Assembly (NCBI GenBank): GCA_903830945.1
Contig: CAIKVT010000023.1
Location: forward strand, 44,415-108,414
Reading direction: 5' to 3'
Length of the DNA: 64,000 nucleotides
From: an uncultured Elusimicrobia bacterium
Lineage (GTDB): Bacteria > Elusimicrobiota > Elusimicrobia > UBA1565 > UBA9628
Positions 26,101-34,726 of the stretch are shown here, piece after piece; position 1 is the stretch's first letter; each line of letters starts with the position of its first letter. The notes under the pieces are model-generated. The model searched no databases, had not been told where the DNA came from, and worked only from the letters and a program-made list of their open reading frames with translations. A program made the translations under genes and the position numbers.

Positions 26101-26706
26101 ATGGATAAGAAGAAGGCGCCCTGGGAAGTCTGGGCATCGCGACTTGTGAATGCCGTTTCGATCGCGGCGCTCGGCTATTTCGTCTTGTTCGTTGATTTTT
26201 CCAACCACGGCCGCATCTGGGACAAGTTAGCCGCTCGCATACCGGTGCTGGCGAAGATCATCCCACTGGCATCCCGCGACTCGAACACCCAGATCACAAA
26301 AAATGGACCGGCTGCAGAAGATTCCAATGTCGACCGCACCCTGATCGTGACCGAACAAGCCCCGGCCCAAGCCAGCCAGCCGCCGGCCGTCGAGCCGATT
26401 GCCGCGGCCACCCCGGCCCAGACGTCCAAGAAATCGTCGCCCACCCCGCACCTGACAAGTTCCTTACCCTCCTACAACATCCACGACAATTCCCAAAACA
26501 CCATCATCAGCGTCCCGACATCGGCCACACAGCAGACGACGCAGGCCGCAGCAGCGCCAAGCGCGACGACGCCGACCCCATCCCAGAACGTCTCGGCCCC
26601 CGCCATCGCGGCCAATGCAAGCTATGGAACGGCAGGCCGCAGCGATATCATGGGCCAGGCCGCGGGTCCGGTATACAACCTCACGGGCAAAGGCAAAAAG
26701 AAATAG
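26101..26706 (+). CDS. Single-pass membrane protein with disordered Pro/Ala/Thr tail
   Basis: Unrecognised protein of 201 residues. A ribosome-binding GGAGGGA at 26088-26094 selects the ATG at 26101. Residues 15-33 (LVNAVSIAALGYFVLFVDF) form one membrane helix; the rest is low complexity, rich in Ala, Pro, Thr and Ser and ending in GKGKKK. There is no recognisable domain. The 120 bases upstream are AT-rich and should hold its promoter. A strong terminator hairpin follows, overlapping the end of hemL on the other strand, so it is a single-gene transcript. Confidence 0.55.
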   Translation: MDKKKAPWEVWASRLVNAVSIAALGYFVLFVDFSNHGRIWDKLAARIPVLAKIIPLASRDSNTQITKNGPAAEDSNVDRTLIVTEQAPAQASQPPAVEPIAAATPAQTSKKSSPTPHLTSSLPSYNIHDNSQNTIISVPTSATQQTTQAAAAPSATTPTPSQNVSAPAIAANASYGTAGRSDIMGQAAGPVYNLTGKGKKK

Positions 26707-26724
26707 GTCCGTCGGCATAGGGGC

Positions 26725-28014
26725 TCAGTCGGCCAGGCTTCGCAAAGCCTGGCCGATGGCTTTTTCGGCGCGGACAAGGTCACCGCGGCTGTGGGCGGTG
26801 GAAAGGAAAGCCGCCTCCCATTGAGCGGGTGGAAAATATACCCCGCCGTCGAGCAAGGCCTGAAAGAACCGGCCGTATCTGCCGACGTCAGCGAACTTAG
26901 CCGAGGCGTAGTCTGTCACCGGATGCCCGCTGAAGAAAACCGTGAACATGGATCCCGCGGAGTTCACCGTGACCGGAATACCAAGAGAGAGGCCCACCCG
27001 CCGGATCCCTTCGGCCAGGCTCTGCGTTCTCTCTTCCAATATAGAATAGGGCTTAAGCGTCTTAAGGAGGCGCAAGGTCTCCAATCCCGCGGCCACAGCC
27101 ACGGGATTGCCGGATAAAGTCCCGGCCTGATACACCGGCCCGAGCGGCGCCACCAAACGCATGACGTCCTTCCTGCCGCCGTAGGCTGCCAGAGGCAGGC
27201 CGCCGCCCACGATCTTGCCCAGGACGGTCAGGTCCGGGCTGATGCCGCAAAGCCTCTGATAGCCGCCGAAGCAAAGGCGGAATCCCGTGATGACCTCGTC
27301 GAAGATGAGCAGGGCTCCGTGCCGCAAAGTGAGCTCCCGCAAGCGGCGCAGGAACCCCGGCTTAGGCAAGACCACTCCCATGTTCGCGGCAACCGGTTCG
27401 ACGATCACGGCCGCCACCCGGCCTCTCCACTTCCTAAAGGCCGCCGCCACCGCATCCGCGTCGTTGTAGGGCAAAGTCACGGTCGTCTTGGCCCAAGCCG
27501 CAGGGACTCCGGCCGAGTCCGGGACACCCAAGGTCATAGCACCCGAGCCGGCGGCCACGAGCAGACTGTCCACGTGACCGTGGTAGCAGCCGACGAACTT
27601 GATGACCAGCTCACGGCCCGTGAAGGCACGGGCCACGCGCACCGCGCTCATATCGGCCTCGGTGCCGGAACTAGTCAGGCGCACGAGCTCCATGGAAGGA
27701 ACGGCTTGCTTGATAGCCTCGGCGAGCTCTACCTCGGATTGGGTCGCCGCGCCAAAGGTGGAGCCCCGCCGCAAAGCGCGCGCAGCGGCCGCGATCACCT
27801 CGCGCCGGGCATGGCCCAGGATGAGCGGCCCCCAGGAAGCGCAGAAATCCAGATACCGCCTGCCGTCGGCGTCCTCGATCCAGGACCCGCCGGCGCGGCG
27901 CATGAAGACCGGCGTGCCGCCCACGGACTTAAAAGCCCGCACCGGCGAGTTCACCCCACCCACCAAGGACCTCTGGCTGCGCTTGAAAAGGCGCCGCGAG
28001 ACTACGCCAGCCAT
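26725..28014 (-). CDS. hemL: Glutamate-1-semialdehyde 2,1-aminomutase
   Basis: PLP enzyme of 429 residues that converts glutamate-1-semialdehyde into 5-aminolevulinate in the C5 heme pathway. Signatures: [53 protein letters not shown] split around the GTEA PLP-phosphate site, [22 protein letters not shown], and the lysine that binds PLP in [17 protein letters not shown]. The hemB gene upstream on the same strand overlaps its start by 13 bases. Heme or siroheme made here could serve respiratory or sulfite-reducing enzymes elsewhere in the genome. Confidence 0.95.
   Translation of the reverse strand: MAGVVSRRLFKRSQRSLVGGVNSPVRAFKSVGGTPVFMRRAGGSWIEDADGRRYLDFCASWGPLILGHARREVIAAAARALRRGSTFGAATQSEVELAEAIKQAVPSMELVRLTSSGTEADMSAVRVARAFTGRELVIKFVGCYHGHVDSLLVAAGSGAMTLGVPDSAGVPAAWAKTTVTLPYNDADAVAAAFRKWRGRVAAVIVEPVAANMGVVLPKPGFLRRLRELTLRHGALLIFDEVITGFRLCFGGYQRLCGISPDLTVLGKIVGGGLPLAAYGGRKDVMRLVAPLGPVYQAGTLSGNPVAVAAGLETLRLLKTLKPYSILEERTQSLAEGIRRVGLSLGIPVTVNSAGSMFTVFFSGHPVTDYASAKFADVGRYGRFFQALLDGGVYFPPAQWEAAFLSTAHSRGDLVRAEKAIGQALRSLAD
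26729..26765 (+). terminator. Rho-independent terminator embedded in the end of hemL
   Basis: TCGGCCAGGCTT (26729-26740) and AAGCCTGGCCGA (26745-26756) form a perfect 12-bp stem with a CGCA loop, followed by TGGCTTTTT. It lies 22 bases after the stop of the plus-strand gene at 26101-26706, whose transcript it should end. The stem is also the last ten codons of hemL on the other strand. Confidence 0.75.
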
Positions 28015-28976
28015 CGCGCGGCCGCCAGGGCATGATAGGTCAAAATGAAATCGGCGCCGGCCCGCTTGATGGAGGTCAGAGCTTCGAGGGTGACCTTCCT
28101 CTCATCGATCCAACCTTTAGCCGCGGCCGCCTTGATCATGGAATACTCGCCGGAGACACAGTAGGCCGCGACGGGCAGGCTGCAGCGCGCGCGCACCGCG
28201 GCCAGGACGTCAAGATAGGGCATAGCGGGCTTGACCATGACCATATCCGCGCCCTCGGCGATGTCGAGGTCCACCTCACGCAGGGCTTCCCGCAGGTTGG
28301 CCGGATCCATCTGGTGTGTGGAGCGGTCGCCGAATTGGGGCGGGGACTCGGCCGCATCCCGGAACGGACCGTAGAAGGCGCTGGCGTACTTGACCGCATA
28401 GGCCAGGATAGGCGTCTGCGCGAAGCCCGCCCCGTCCAAGGCCGTGCGGATAGCCGCCACCTGCCCGTCCATCATACCACTGGGCGCGACCACGTCACAG
28501 CCGGCCCGGGCCTGGGAGACCGCGGCCTTGGCCGCCAGCTCCAAGGTGGCGTCGTTGTCGATGGTCCCGTCCTGACGCACCACGCCGCAGTGGCCGTGGT
28601 CCGTATATTCACAAAAACAAAGGTCAGCGATGACCACGAGCTCGGGATAGCGGTCCTTAAGCAATGCCGCGGCCCGCTGCACTATGCCGTCCGCATCGTA
28701 GGCGCCCGCGGCTTTGGCGTCCTTCCGATCCGGGATGCCGAAGAGGATGACCGCCGGCACGCCCACAGCCGCCAACGGTCCGACGGCCTTGATCAACTCA
28801 TCCGGTGAGAACTGGAACTGGCCGGGCATGGATTTGATGGGCCGTTTCAAGCCTTTGCCGGGCCGCACGAAAAAGGGCATGACGAAGTCATCAGGACGCA
28901 GGGCAGTCTCGCGCACGAGGGCTCGCAGGCCCGCGGAGGCGCGCAAGCGGCGGGGTCTTTCTTGGGGGAATGCCAT
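28002..28976 (-). CDS. hemB: Delta-aminolevulinic acid dehydratase (porphobilinogen synthase)
   Basis: Condenses two 5-aminolevulinate molecules into porphobilinogen; 324 residues. It has the zinc-binding cysteine cluster in [16 protein letters not shown], the Schiff-base lysines in [20 protein letters not shown] and [11 protein letters not shown], and the C-terminal [10 protein letters not shown]. The presence of three cysteines indicates the zinc-dependent type. It is the first gene of a hemB-hemL pair with a 13-base overlap and is divergent from guaB, sharing the short intergenic region 28977-29024. Confidence 0.95.
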   Translation of the reverse strand: MAFPQERPRRLRASAGLRALVRETALRPDDFVMPFFVRPGKGLKRPIKSMPGQFQFSPDELIKAVGPLAAVGVPAVILFGIPDRKDAKAAGAYDADGIVQRAAALLKDRYPELVVIADLCFCEYTDHGHCGVVRQDGTIDNDATLELAAKAAVSQARAGCDVVAPSGMMDGQVAAIRTALDGAGFAQTPILAYAVKYASAFYGPFRDAAESPPQFGDRSTHQMDPANLREALREVDLDIAEGADMVMVKPAMPYLDVLAAVRARCSLPVAAYCVSGEYSMIKAAAAKGWIDERKVTLEALTSIKRAGADFILTYHALAAARWLA

Positions 28977-28989
28977 AAAGCCATTTTAC

Positions 28990-28995
28990 TATAAT
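28990..28995 (+). promoter_or_regulatory. -10 box of the guaB promoter and ribosome-binding site
   Basis: A perfect TATAAT at 28990-28995 lies 30 bases upstream of the guaB ATG, and AAGGAGAT at 29009-29016 is an optimal ribosome-binding site. No convincing -35 element is seen 17 bases upstream. Confidence 0.4.
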
Positions 28996-29024
28996 CCCGA
29001 CTGGCCTCAAGGAGATCCGCCTTC

Positions 29025-30455
29025 ATGAAAAAAGCGATCACGTTCCGCGACGTCCTGCTCGTGCCCAAGCGCTCCCCGATCCGCTCCCGCAAGGACGTGG
29101 ACACCACGGGCCGCTTCTCCCGCAAGCTGGCCTTGAAATGCCCGATCGTCTCAGCCAACATGGACACAGTGACCGAGGCGGCGATGGCCATCGCCATGGC
29201 CCGCTGCGGGGGCCTGGGCATCATCCATCGCTTCCTTTCCATCGAAGACGAGGTGGCCGAGGTGGCCAAGGTCAAGCGCGCGGAGAACATCATCATCGAA
29301 GACCCGTACACTTTGGGCCCGGACGCGACCGTAGCCCAGGCGCGGGCCGCCATGAGCCGCCATGAGGTAGGCGGCATGCTGATCGTGGACCCGCAGCGCA
29401 AGCTTCTGGGCATCGTCTCCGAGCGCGACCTGCAGTTCCGCACGGACTCTCACCTGCCCCTGCGCAAGGTGATGTCCCGGGACCTGATCACGGCCAAGCC
29501 GGGCATCAGCGAGGACGTAGCGCGACGACTCTTAGGCCAGCATAAGATCGAAAAGCTCCCTTTGGTGGACGCGCGCGGCATTCTGGTAGGCCTGATCACA
29601 GCTCGGGACCTCAAGATGCGGGAGCTGCATCCCGAGGCTTCCAAGGACGCCAGGGGGCGCCTGCTGGTCGGCGCGGCCGTAGGAGTGATGGCCGACTATC
29701 TGGAGCGCTGTTCCGAACTGCTCAAAGCCGGAGCCGACGTCCTGGTCTTAGACGTGGCCCACGGACACGCGGAGCACGTGCTCGCCGCGGTCAAGGCTAT
29801 AAAAAAGCGCCTGCCAAAGGTGGAACTGGTGGCTGGCAACGTGGCGACCTATGAGGGCGCACGGAGCCTAGCCGAGGCCGGGGCCGACGGGATCAAGGTG
29901 GGCGTGGGGCCGGGGTCCATCTGCATCACGCGCATCGTCTCAGGCTCAGGCGTGCCTCAACTGACCGCGATCATGGACTGCGCCCAGGTGACAAAAAGGT
30001 ATGGAGTCCCGGTCATCGCGGACGGCGGTATCCGGGACTCGGGGGACATCGCCAAGGCTCTGGCCGGAGGTGCCTCGACCGTGATGCTGGGCAGCCTCTT
30101 AGCCGGGACCGAAGAGAGCCCGGGCTGGACCGTGGTCAGAGACGGGGCCCGCTATAAGATATACCGGGGGATGGCTTCGTTGACCGCGACCTTGTCTCGC
30201 AAGAAGAGAGAGCACCACTGCGAGGCGGACTTAGACCCCATCGAGGTGGCGGAAGTCATTCCGGAAGGAGTGGAATCCGTCGCGCCCTACCGAGGCCCGG
30301 TCGCCGAAGTGGTCCACCAGCTGGCCGGCGGCCTGCGCTCAGGCATGAGCTACTCGGGAGCCCATAACCTCAAGGAGTTCTGGAAGAAAGCCGAGTTCAT
30401 CCGCATCAGCCAAGCGTCCTGGGCTGAATCGCGGCCACATGCCCTGGACCGCTAG
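29025..30455 (+). CDS. guaB: Inosine-5'-monophosphate dehydrogenase
   Basis: NAD-dependent enzyme that commits IMP to guanine nucleotide synthesis; 476 residues. It has an N-terminal barrel strand ([20 protein letters not shown]), two CBS domains between about residues 90 and 210, [33 protein letters not shown], the catalytic cysteine loop [20 protein letters not shown], the [18 protein letters not shown] phosphate site and the flap with the [10 protein letters not shown] segment. All known catalytic elements are intact. It is monocistronic and divergent from hemB. Confidence 0.95.
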   Translation: MKKAITFRDVLLVPKRSPIRSRKDVDTTGRFSRKLALKCPIVSANMDTVTEAAMAIAMARCGGLGIIHRFLSIEDEVAEVAKVKRAENIIIEDPYTLGPDATVAQARAAMSRHEVGGMLIVDPQRKLLGIVSERDLQFRTDSHLPLRKVMSRDLITAKPGISEDVARRLLGQHKIEKLPLVDARGILVGLITARDLKMRELHPEASKDARGRLLVGAAVGVMADYLERCSELLKAGADVLVLDVAHGHAEHVLAAVKAIKKRLPKVELVAGNVATYEGARSLAEAGADGIKVGVGPGSICITRIVSGSGVPQLTAIMDCAQVTKRYGVPVIADGGIRDSGDIAKALAGGASTVMLGSLLAGTEESPGWTVVRDGARYKIYRGMASLTATLSRKKREHHCEADLDPIEVAEVIPEGVESVAPYRGPVAEVVHQLAGGLRSGMSYSGAHNLKEFWKKAEFIRISQASWAESRPHALDR

Positions 30456-30588
30456 GATTATAGCCGGCCGAAGGCCTGGAGCAGAAACGATTTCCCCGTC
30501 CAATAAAACCGGCGGGAAGAGCATAAGCACGAACGGCGCAACCACTAACCGAAGGCTCCGCACCCTTCCGAACAAACAGTGGACCGGT

Positions 30589-30984
30589 CTATTGCTTGGC
30601 CGGCTTCTTGACTGAAGCCAGGGCCTTCTTGATCTCCTCGAGCAAGGTCTTGCCCTGCACTGGCTTGTCCAGGAACTTGAAGATCGGCAACTTAGCATCC
30701 GAAGTCGTGTCGAAAGGAGACTTGAGCTCCGAGTTCAGACTCGACACCATCAGGATCGGCGCCCCCGGGGCCTGCGCATGGATCTCCCGCGCCAAATCGA
30801 AGCCTGGGATCCCATTGTCCATCAGGATGTCCACCACCGCCACCTCGGGAGTCACTTTTTTAAGCGCCTCCCGCGCCTCGGCCGTAGAACCGGCGATGGT
30901 CAACTCGTGTCCCGAGCCGGCCAAAGCCGCCTGATACTGCGCAATCACGTCCGCGTCATCGTCGATCAAGAACACCTTCGCCAT
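30589..30984 (-). CDS. Stand-alone receiver protein at the end of the hdr-flx-hyd operon
   Basis: Single CheY-like receiver of 131 residues without an output domain. The acidic pocket (DDD near residue 9), phospho-acceptor in VAVVDILMDNGIPG and the conserved Lys in FKFLDKPVQGKTL are present. After the fourth strand it carries an insertion (SSLNSELKSPFDTTSDAKLP) that lengthens the alpha4-beta5 region, a trait shared with the receivers at 43727, 47935 and 51560. A good GAGGAGG ribosome-binding site precedes the ATG. Its first 29 bases overlap the annotated end of hydE. Being last in an operon for hydrogenase maturation, it probably serves as a phosphate shuttle or sink for the kinases of this island. 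Confidence 0.88.
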   Translation of the reverse strand: MAKVFLIDDDADVIAQYQAALAGSGHELTIAGSTAEAREALKKVTPEVAVVDILMDNGIPGFDLAREIHAQAPGAPILMVSSLNSELKSPFDTTSDAKLPIFKFLDKPVQGKTLLEEIKKALASVKKPAKQ

Positions 30985-32059
30985 GTGACCTCCTCAAGAT
31001 TTCAGCTTCTCCGATAGGACCCCGTCTACGGCCGCCCTGAGCTTTGCCCGGCCGGCGGCCCAAGGCGCGGATGCGCCGCTCCAGGCAGCCGTGGCAGTCC
31101 GTCGCGCTCTCCGCGATACAGACCTTGCCCGGATATATCTCGTAAGCGGCGCGATAGCGCAGCGGCGTGAGGTTGGGCATGACCACATTGGCGCCGCGCA
31201 GCAAGCCCAACTCTCGGCCCCGCTCAGGGTCGATGGTGGCCAAGGCCGTAGTACTGGGGATATTGGAATCCGGGCAAAGGAGCCTGGTCAAGGCCATCAC
31301 CTTGCAGGTCATCTCGGCCGTAACGGGCACCTGCTCGCCGCTACGCAGGGCACGCGGCTTCCAGCCGGAACCGAGCGGGGTCTCGGGATGGGGCAAATAG
31401 GGCCCGACCCCGATCATATCCAGGTCCAAATCTTTGAAAACCCGCAAGTCGCCGGCAAGGCTCGCAAAGGATTGCCCCGGTATGCCGACCATGACCCCAC
31501 TGCCCACCTCATAACCCAAAGAACGCATGACCTCCAGCTGAGCCAGACGGTCGGACCGCCTACCCGGAAGATCCGGATGGATCGCGCGAAAAAGCTTCAG
31601 GTCCGAGGTCTCAAAACGCAGTAGGTAGCGGTCCGCGCCCGCCTCGCGCCAGGCGCGGAGCTCATCGGGCTCCCGCTCGCCCAAGGACAGGGTCACGGCC
31701 AAGGGCGTCTCGGACTTAATCCGACGGACTAAAGAGGCGACGCGGTCCGTCTTCAGGCCAGGATCCTCGCCCGACTGCAGGACCACGGTGCCGTAAGAAA
31801 AATCGGCGGCCATCTTAACCGCATCCCATATCTCGACGTCGCTCATGCGGTAACGAGACGCCTTGATGTTCCCGGCGCGCAGCCCGCAGTAGCAGCAAGA
31901 CCGCACGCAGTAACTCGATATCTCAATTAGACCCCGACGGTGCACCTCATCTCCGACATGGCGCTGACGCATGCCGTCCGAGCAGGCCCAAAGATCTTCC
32001 AACCGCGCAGGGTCTGTCTCGCGCAGCCAGGAAATAACCTCGGCCCGGGTCATCATCAC
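30956..32059 (-). CDS. hydE: [FeFe]-hydrogenase maturase HydE
   Basis: Radical SAM enzyme that helps build the H-cluster organic ligand. The protein is 367 residues. The CX3CX2C motif is SSYCVRSCCYCGLRAGN, and a second cysteine set near the C terminus (CIAESATDCHGC) matches the accessory cluster of HydE proteins. SAM-binding GE-like (SGEDP), MVGIPGQSFASL and GVGPYLPHPETPLG elements are present. The start overlaps the hydG stop by 4 bases. The last 30 residues (after RRIRALGRR) are basic and unlike a normal HydE end; an alternative frame gives a more natural helical end just before the following receiver gene (see findings). Confidence 0.92.
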   Translation of the reverse strand: MMMTRAEVISWLRETDPARLEDLWACSDGMRQRHVGDEVHRRGLIEISSYCVRSCCYCGLRAGNIKASRYRMSDVEIWDAVKMAADFSYGTVVLQSGEDPGLKTDRVASLVRRIKSETPLAVTLSLGEREPDELRAWREAGADRYLLRFETSDLKLFRAIHPDLPGRRSDRLAQLEVMRSLGYEVGSGVMVGIPGQSFASLAGDLRVFKDLDLDMIGVGPYLPHPETPLGSGWKPRALRSGEQVPVTAEMTCKVMALTRLLCPDSNIPSTTALATIDPERGRELGLLRGANVVMPNLTPLRYRAAYEIYPGKVCIAESATDCHGCLERRIRALGRRPGKAQGGRRRGPIGEAEILRRSHGEGVLDRR

Positions 32060-33441
32060 AGGTAGATATCCCTCTCTCCCGAACGGACCCGCTCCAGCAT
32101 CCCCCGGACCTTGCTGCGCAGGCCCGGCCCTAGGACCTCCGTCTCCACCATCCGGTCGATCGTGGCAAATCCCTTGCGTGAGAGCTCGGGCCCGGCGAAA
32201 TCGCAGAGGTACTCCGCGAAGGTCAGCAGGGCGTTAGGCAGGCAATGAGCCTTAATGAGCCCGGGCTTGGCCAGGTCCATGAAGTCCTTGCCCACCCGGC
32301 CCAGCCGGTAGCAGCCCGTGCAGAAAGAGGGGATATGCCCCTGCTCGAGCACGTCCGCCACAACTTCCCCCAAGGACCGCGAGTCGCCCACCGAGAACTG
32401 GCCCGACTCGGGCTGGTCTCCGGCCGAATAGCCGCCCGGGTCCGTGCGCGAACCCGCCGAGATCTGCGAGATCCCGAGCTCCAGGGCCTGCCTCCGGATC
32501 GCGACGCTCTCGCGAGTGCTCAGGATCATCCCGGTGTAGGGAACGGCCAGGCGCAGGGTCGCGACGAGCTTGAGGAAATCCCGGTCCGAGACCGCGTGCG
32601 GCGGCTGGCGGCTCATCTCCGAACCCAGGGCCGGCTCCAAGCGCGGCACCGAAATGGTGTGCGGCCCCACGCCGAAGCGCTCCTCCAGGTGCCGGATGTG
32701 CCCGAGCATGGCCAGAACCTCGAAGCGCCAGTCGCTGAGCCCGAAGAGTGCCCCGATGCCCACGTCGTGGATCCCCGCCTCCAGAGCCCGGTCCATGACC
32801 TCGAGCCGGTTTCGGTAGTCCGCCTTGCTCCCCTTGCGGTGCAGTCGACGGTAGGTCGGCTCGTGGTAGGTCTCCTGGAAACACTGGTAGGTGCCGATGC
32901 CCTCTTTCTGGAGCAACCGGAAATCATCCACGCTCAAAGGCGCGATGTTGACGTTGACGCGCCGGATGTTGCCGTGAGCCTTGCGCACGGAATAGACCGT
33001 GCGGATACTATCGAAGATGTAGCGCAGGCCGTCCTTGGGGTAGGCCTCGCCGGAAACCATCAGGACGCGCTTGTGGCCCTGGTCGATGAGTTCCTCCGTC
33101 TCCTGACGGATCTCATCCTGGGACAGGGCCCGGCGCGGCAAGGTCTTATTGGCCGCCCGGAAGGCGCAATAAGGGCAGTCGTTGCCGCAGAGATTCGAGA
33201 TGTAGAGCGGCGCGAAGTAGACGATCCGGTTGCCGTAGATCTCCCGCTTGGCGGCGCGGGCGGCCGCGAAACATTCCTGCAGAAGCTCCGGGTCCTCCAC
33301 GGCGAGCAAAGTCAAGACATCCTCGTCCGGGAGCCCCTTGAACTCGCAGGCCCGGGCCAGGACCTCGCGCACCCGGGAAGGCTCCGGCCTGGGCGCCGCC
33401 AGCAGTCTGGATCCTATGGCCTTGCCATCCACGATGTCCAT
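32056..33441 (-). CDS. hydG: [FeFe]-hydrogenase maturase HydG
   Basis: Radical SAM tyrosine lyase that makes the CO and CN ligands of the H-cluster; 461 residues. The ATG at 33441 is preceded by GGGAGGTGACATC, a good ribosome-binding site; the open frame extends 39 codons upstream but those lie over the end of hydF. Signatures: N-terminal radical SAM cysteines NLCGNDCPYCAFRAANK, NVNIAPLSVDDFRLL, GIGTYQCFQETYHEPTYRRL, and the C-terminal auxiliary cluster motif FCTGCYRLGRVGKDFM with a further Cys in IKAHCLPNALLTF. All the ligand cysteines are intact. It follows hydF by 4 bases. Confidence 0.94.
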   Translation of the reverse strand: MDIVDGKAIGSRLLAAPRPEPSRVREVLARACEFKGLPDEDVLTLLAVEDPELLQECFAAARAAKREIYGNRIVYFAPLYISNLCGNDCPYCAFRAANKTLPRRALSQDEIRQETEELIDQGHKRVLMVSGEAYPKDGLRYIFDSIRTVYSVRKAHGNIRRVNVNIAPLSVDDFRLLQKEGIGTYQCFQETYHEPTYRRLHRKGSKADYRNRLEVMDRALEAGIHDVGIGALFGLSDWRFEVLAMLGHIRHLEERFGVGPHTISVPRLEPALGSEMSRQPPHAVSDRDFLKLVATLRLAVPYTGMILSTRESVAIRRQALELGISQISAGSRTDPGGYSAGDQPESGQFSVGDSRSLGEVVADVLEQGHIPSFCTGCYRLGRVGKDFMDLAKPGLIKAHCLPNALLTFAEYLCDFAGPELSRKGFATIDRMVETEVLGPGLRSKVRGMLERVRSGERDIYL

Positions 33442-33445
33442 GATG

Positions 33446-34726
33446 TCACCTCCCTGCGACACAGGCTCGCGCCGACTCCAAGAACGCCTCTTGGGCCGCC
33501 GGGAAAGGATTGAGGACCCTGCCCGCCACGCCCTGCAGAGCGGCAATGGCCACGCCATAGTTCGTCACCGGCACCCCGGCCTGCCGCGCCTCGTCGAGCC
33601 GGCCGAGCATCTCCCGGCGGTTCAAAGTACAGGCCCCGCAATGGATGACGAGCTGGTAGGAATACAGGTCCTTGGGGAAATCGCGGCCGCTGCAGACCGT
33701 GATGTCCAGGCCCACGCCGGTGAACTGCCGCAGCCACCTGGGGATCTTGACCCGGCCGATGTCGTCTTCCAGGGCGTGGTGGCTACAGGCCTCGGCGATA
33801 AGCACGCGGTCGCCCTCGCGCAGCCGGGCCAGCCGACCCGCGCCCCGGGCCGCGGCCACGAGGTCTCCCTTGGCGCGCGCGAACAGGATGGAGAACGTGG
33901 TGCACGGGACCTCGGACGGGACGTCGGCCGTGACCTTAAGAACGGCCTGGGAGTCGCAGACCACGAGATCGGGCTTCGCCTTCAGGCGGCCCAAGACGGC
34001 CGCAAGCTCACGCTCCTTGACCACGAGCACGGCCGCGTCGCTGTCCAGAGCTTCGCGGATGCTCTGCACCTGGGGCAGGATCAGCCGCCCTTTGGGAGCC
34101 TGCAGATCGATGGGCACCACGAAGACGGCCAAGCCGCCAGCCGGCACGAGGTCGCCAAGAAGAAACGGGGCCTGCAACAGGCCCTCGGGCGCCGCCGCCT
34201 GAAGAGCCGATTTGAGTCCAGCCAGGAAGGCGTCCCGGCCCTCCGGCTTGCGACAGGAGACAGTCAAGACCTGGGGCGACTTCCGGCGCAAGCCCTCCAG
34301 CTCCGGGATCGAGGGCGGCCGGAGATCGGTCTTGTTGACGACCAGGATCAGGGGCAGCTTATGCTCCGCGCAGGACTTGAGGACGGATTCCTCGACCCCG
34401 CCCCAGACCGCCGCCTCCAAGACGAGGAGCACCGCGTCGCAGCGGCGGAACGCCGCCGCGGTCCTCTGCCGGCGCCGGTCTCCCAGAATAGATGCGTCGT
34501 CCAGGCCGCCCGTGTCCAGGAAGAGCACCGGCCCCAAGGGAAGCAGTTCCATCGCCTTCTCAACGACATCCGTGGTGGTGCCAGCCTCGGGCGAGGTCAC
34601 GGCCACGTCCGAGCCCACGATAAGATTAAGCAGGCTCGATTTCCCGGTGTTGGTCCGGCCGAAGAGGCCGATCTGGAAGCGCATCGCCTTAGGGGCCTCG
34701 TTCATTGAGGATCTCTGCATGGTCAT
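33446..34726 (-). CDS. hydF: [FeFe]-hydrogenase maturation GTPase HydF
   Basis: Scaffold GTPase that receives the 2Fe precursor from HydE/HydG and delivers it to apo-hydrogenase; 426 residues. The N-terminal G domain has G1 GRTNTGKSSLLNLI, G3 LDTGGLDD and G4 VNKTDL. A dimerisation region follows, and the C-terminal cluster-binding domain has ACSHHALEDD and HCGACTLNRREM, i.e. the three cysteines and the nearby histidine typical of HydF. The start overlaps the aspartase-like gene stop by 4 bases; MNEAPKAMRF inside the ORF is another possible start. Confidence 0.92.
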   Translation of the reverse strand: MTMQRSSMNEAPKAMRFQIGLFGRTNTGKSSLLNLIVGSDVAVTSPEAGTTTDVVEKAMELLPLGPVLFLDTGGLDDASILGDRRRQRTAAAFRRCDAVLLVLEAAVWGGVEESVLKSCAEHKLPLILVVNKTDLRPPSIPELEGLRRKSPQVLTVSCRKPEGRDAFLAGLKSALQAAAPEGLLQAPFLLGDLVPAGGLAVFVVPIDLQAPKGRLILPQVQSIREALDSDAAVLVVKERELAAVLGRLKAKPDLVVCDSQAVLKVTADVPSEVPCTTFSILFARAKGDLVAAARGAGRLARLREGDRVLIAEACSHHALEDDIGRVKIPRWLRQFTGVGLDITVCSGRDFPKDLYSYQLVIHCGACTLNRREMLGRLDEARQAGVPVTNYGVAIAALQGVAGRVLNPFPAAQEAFLESARACVAGR

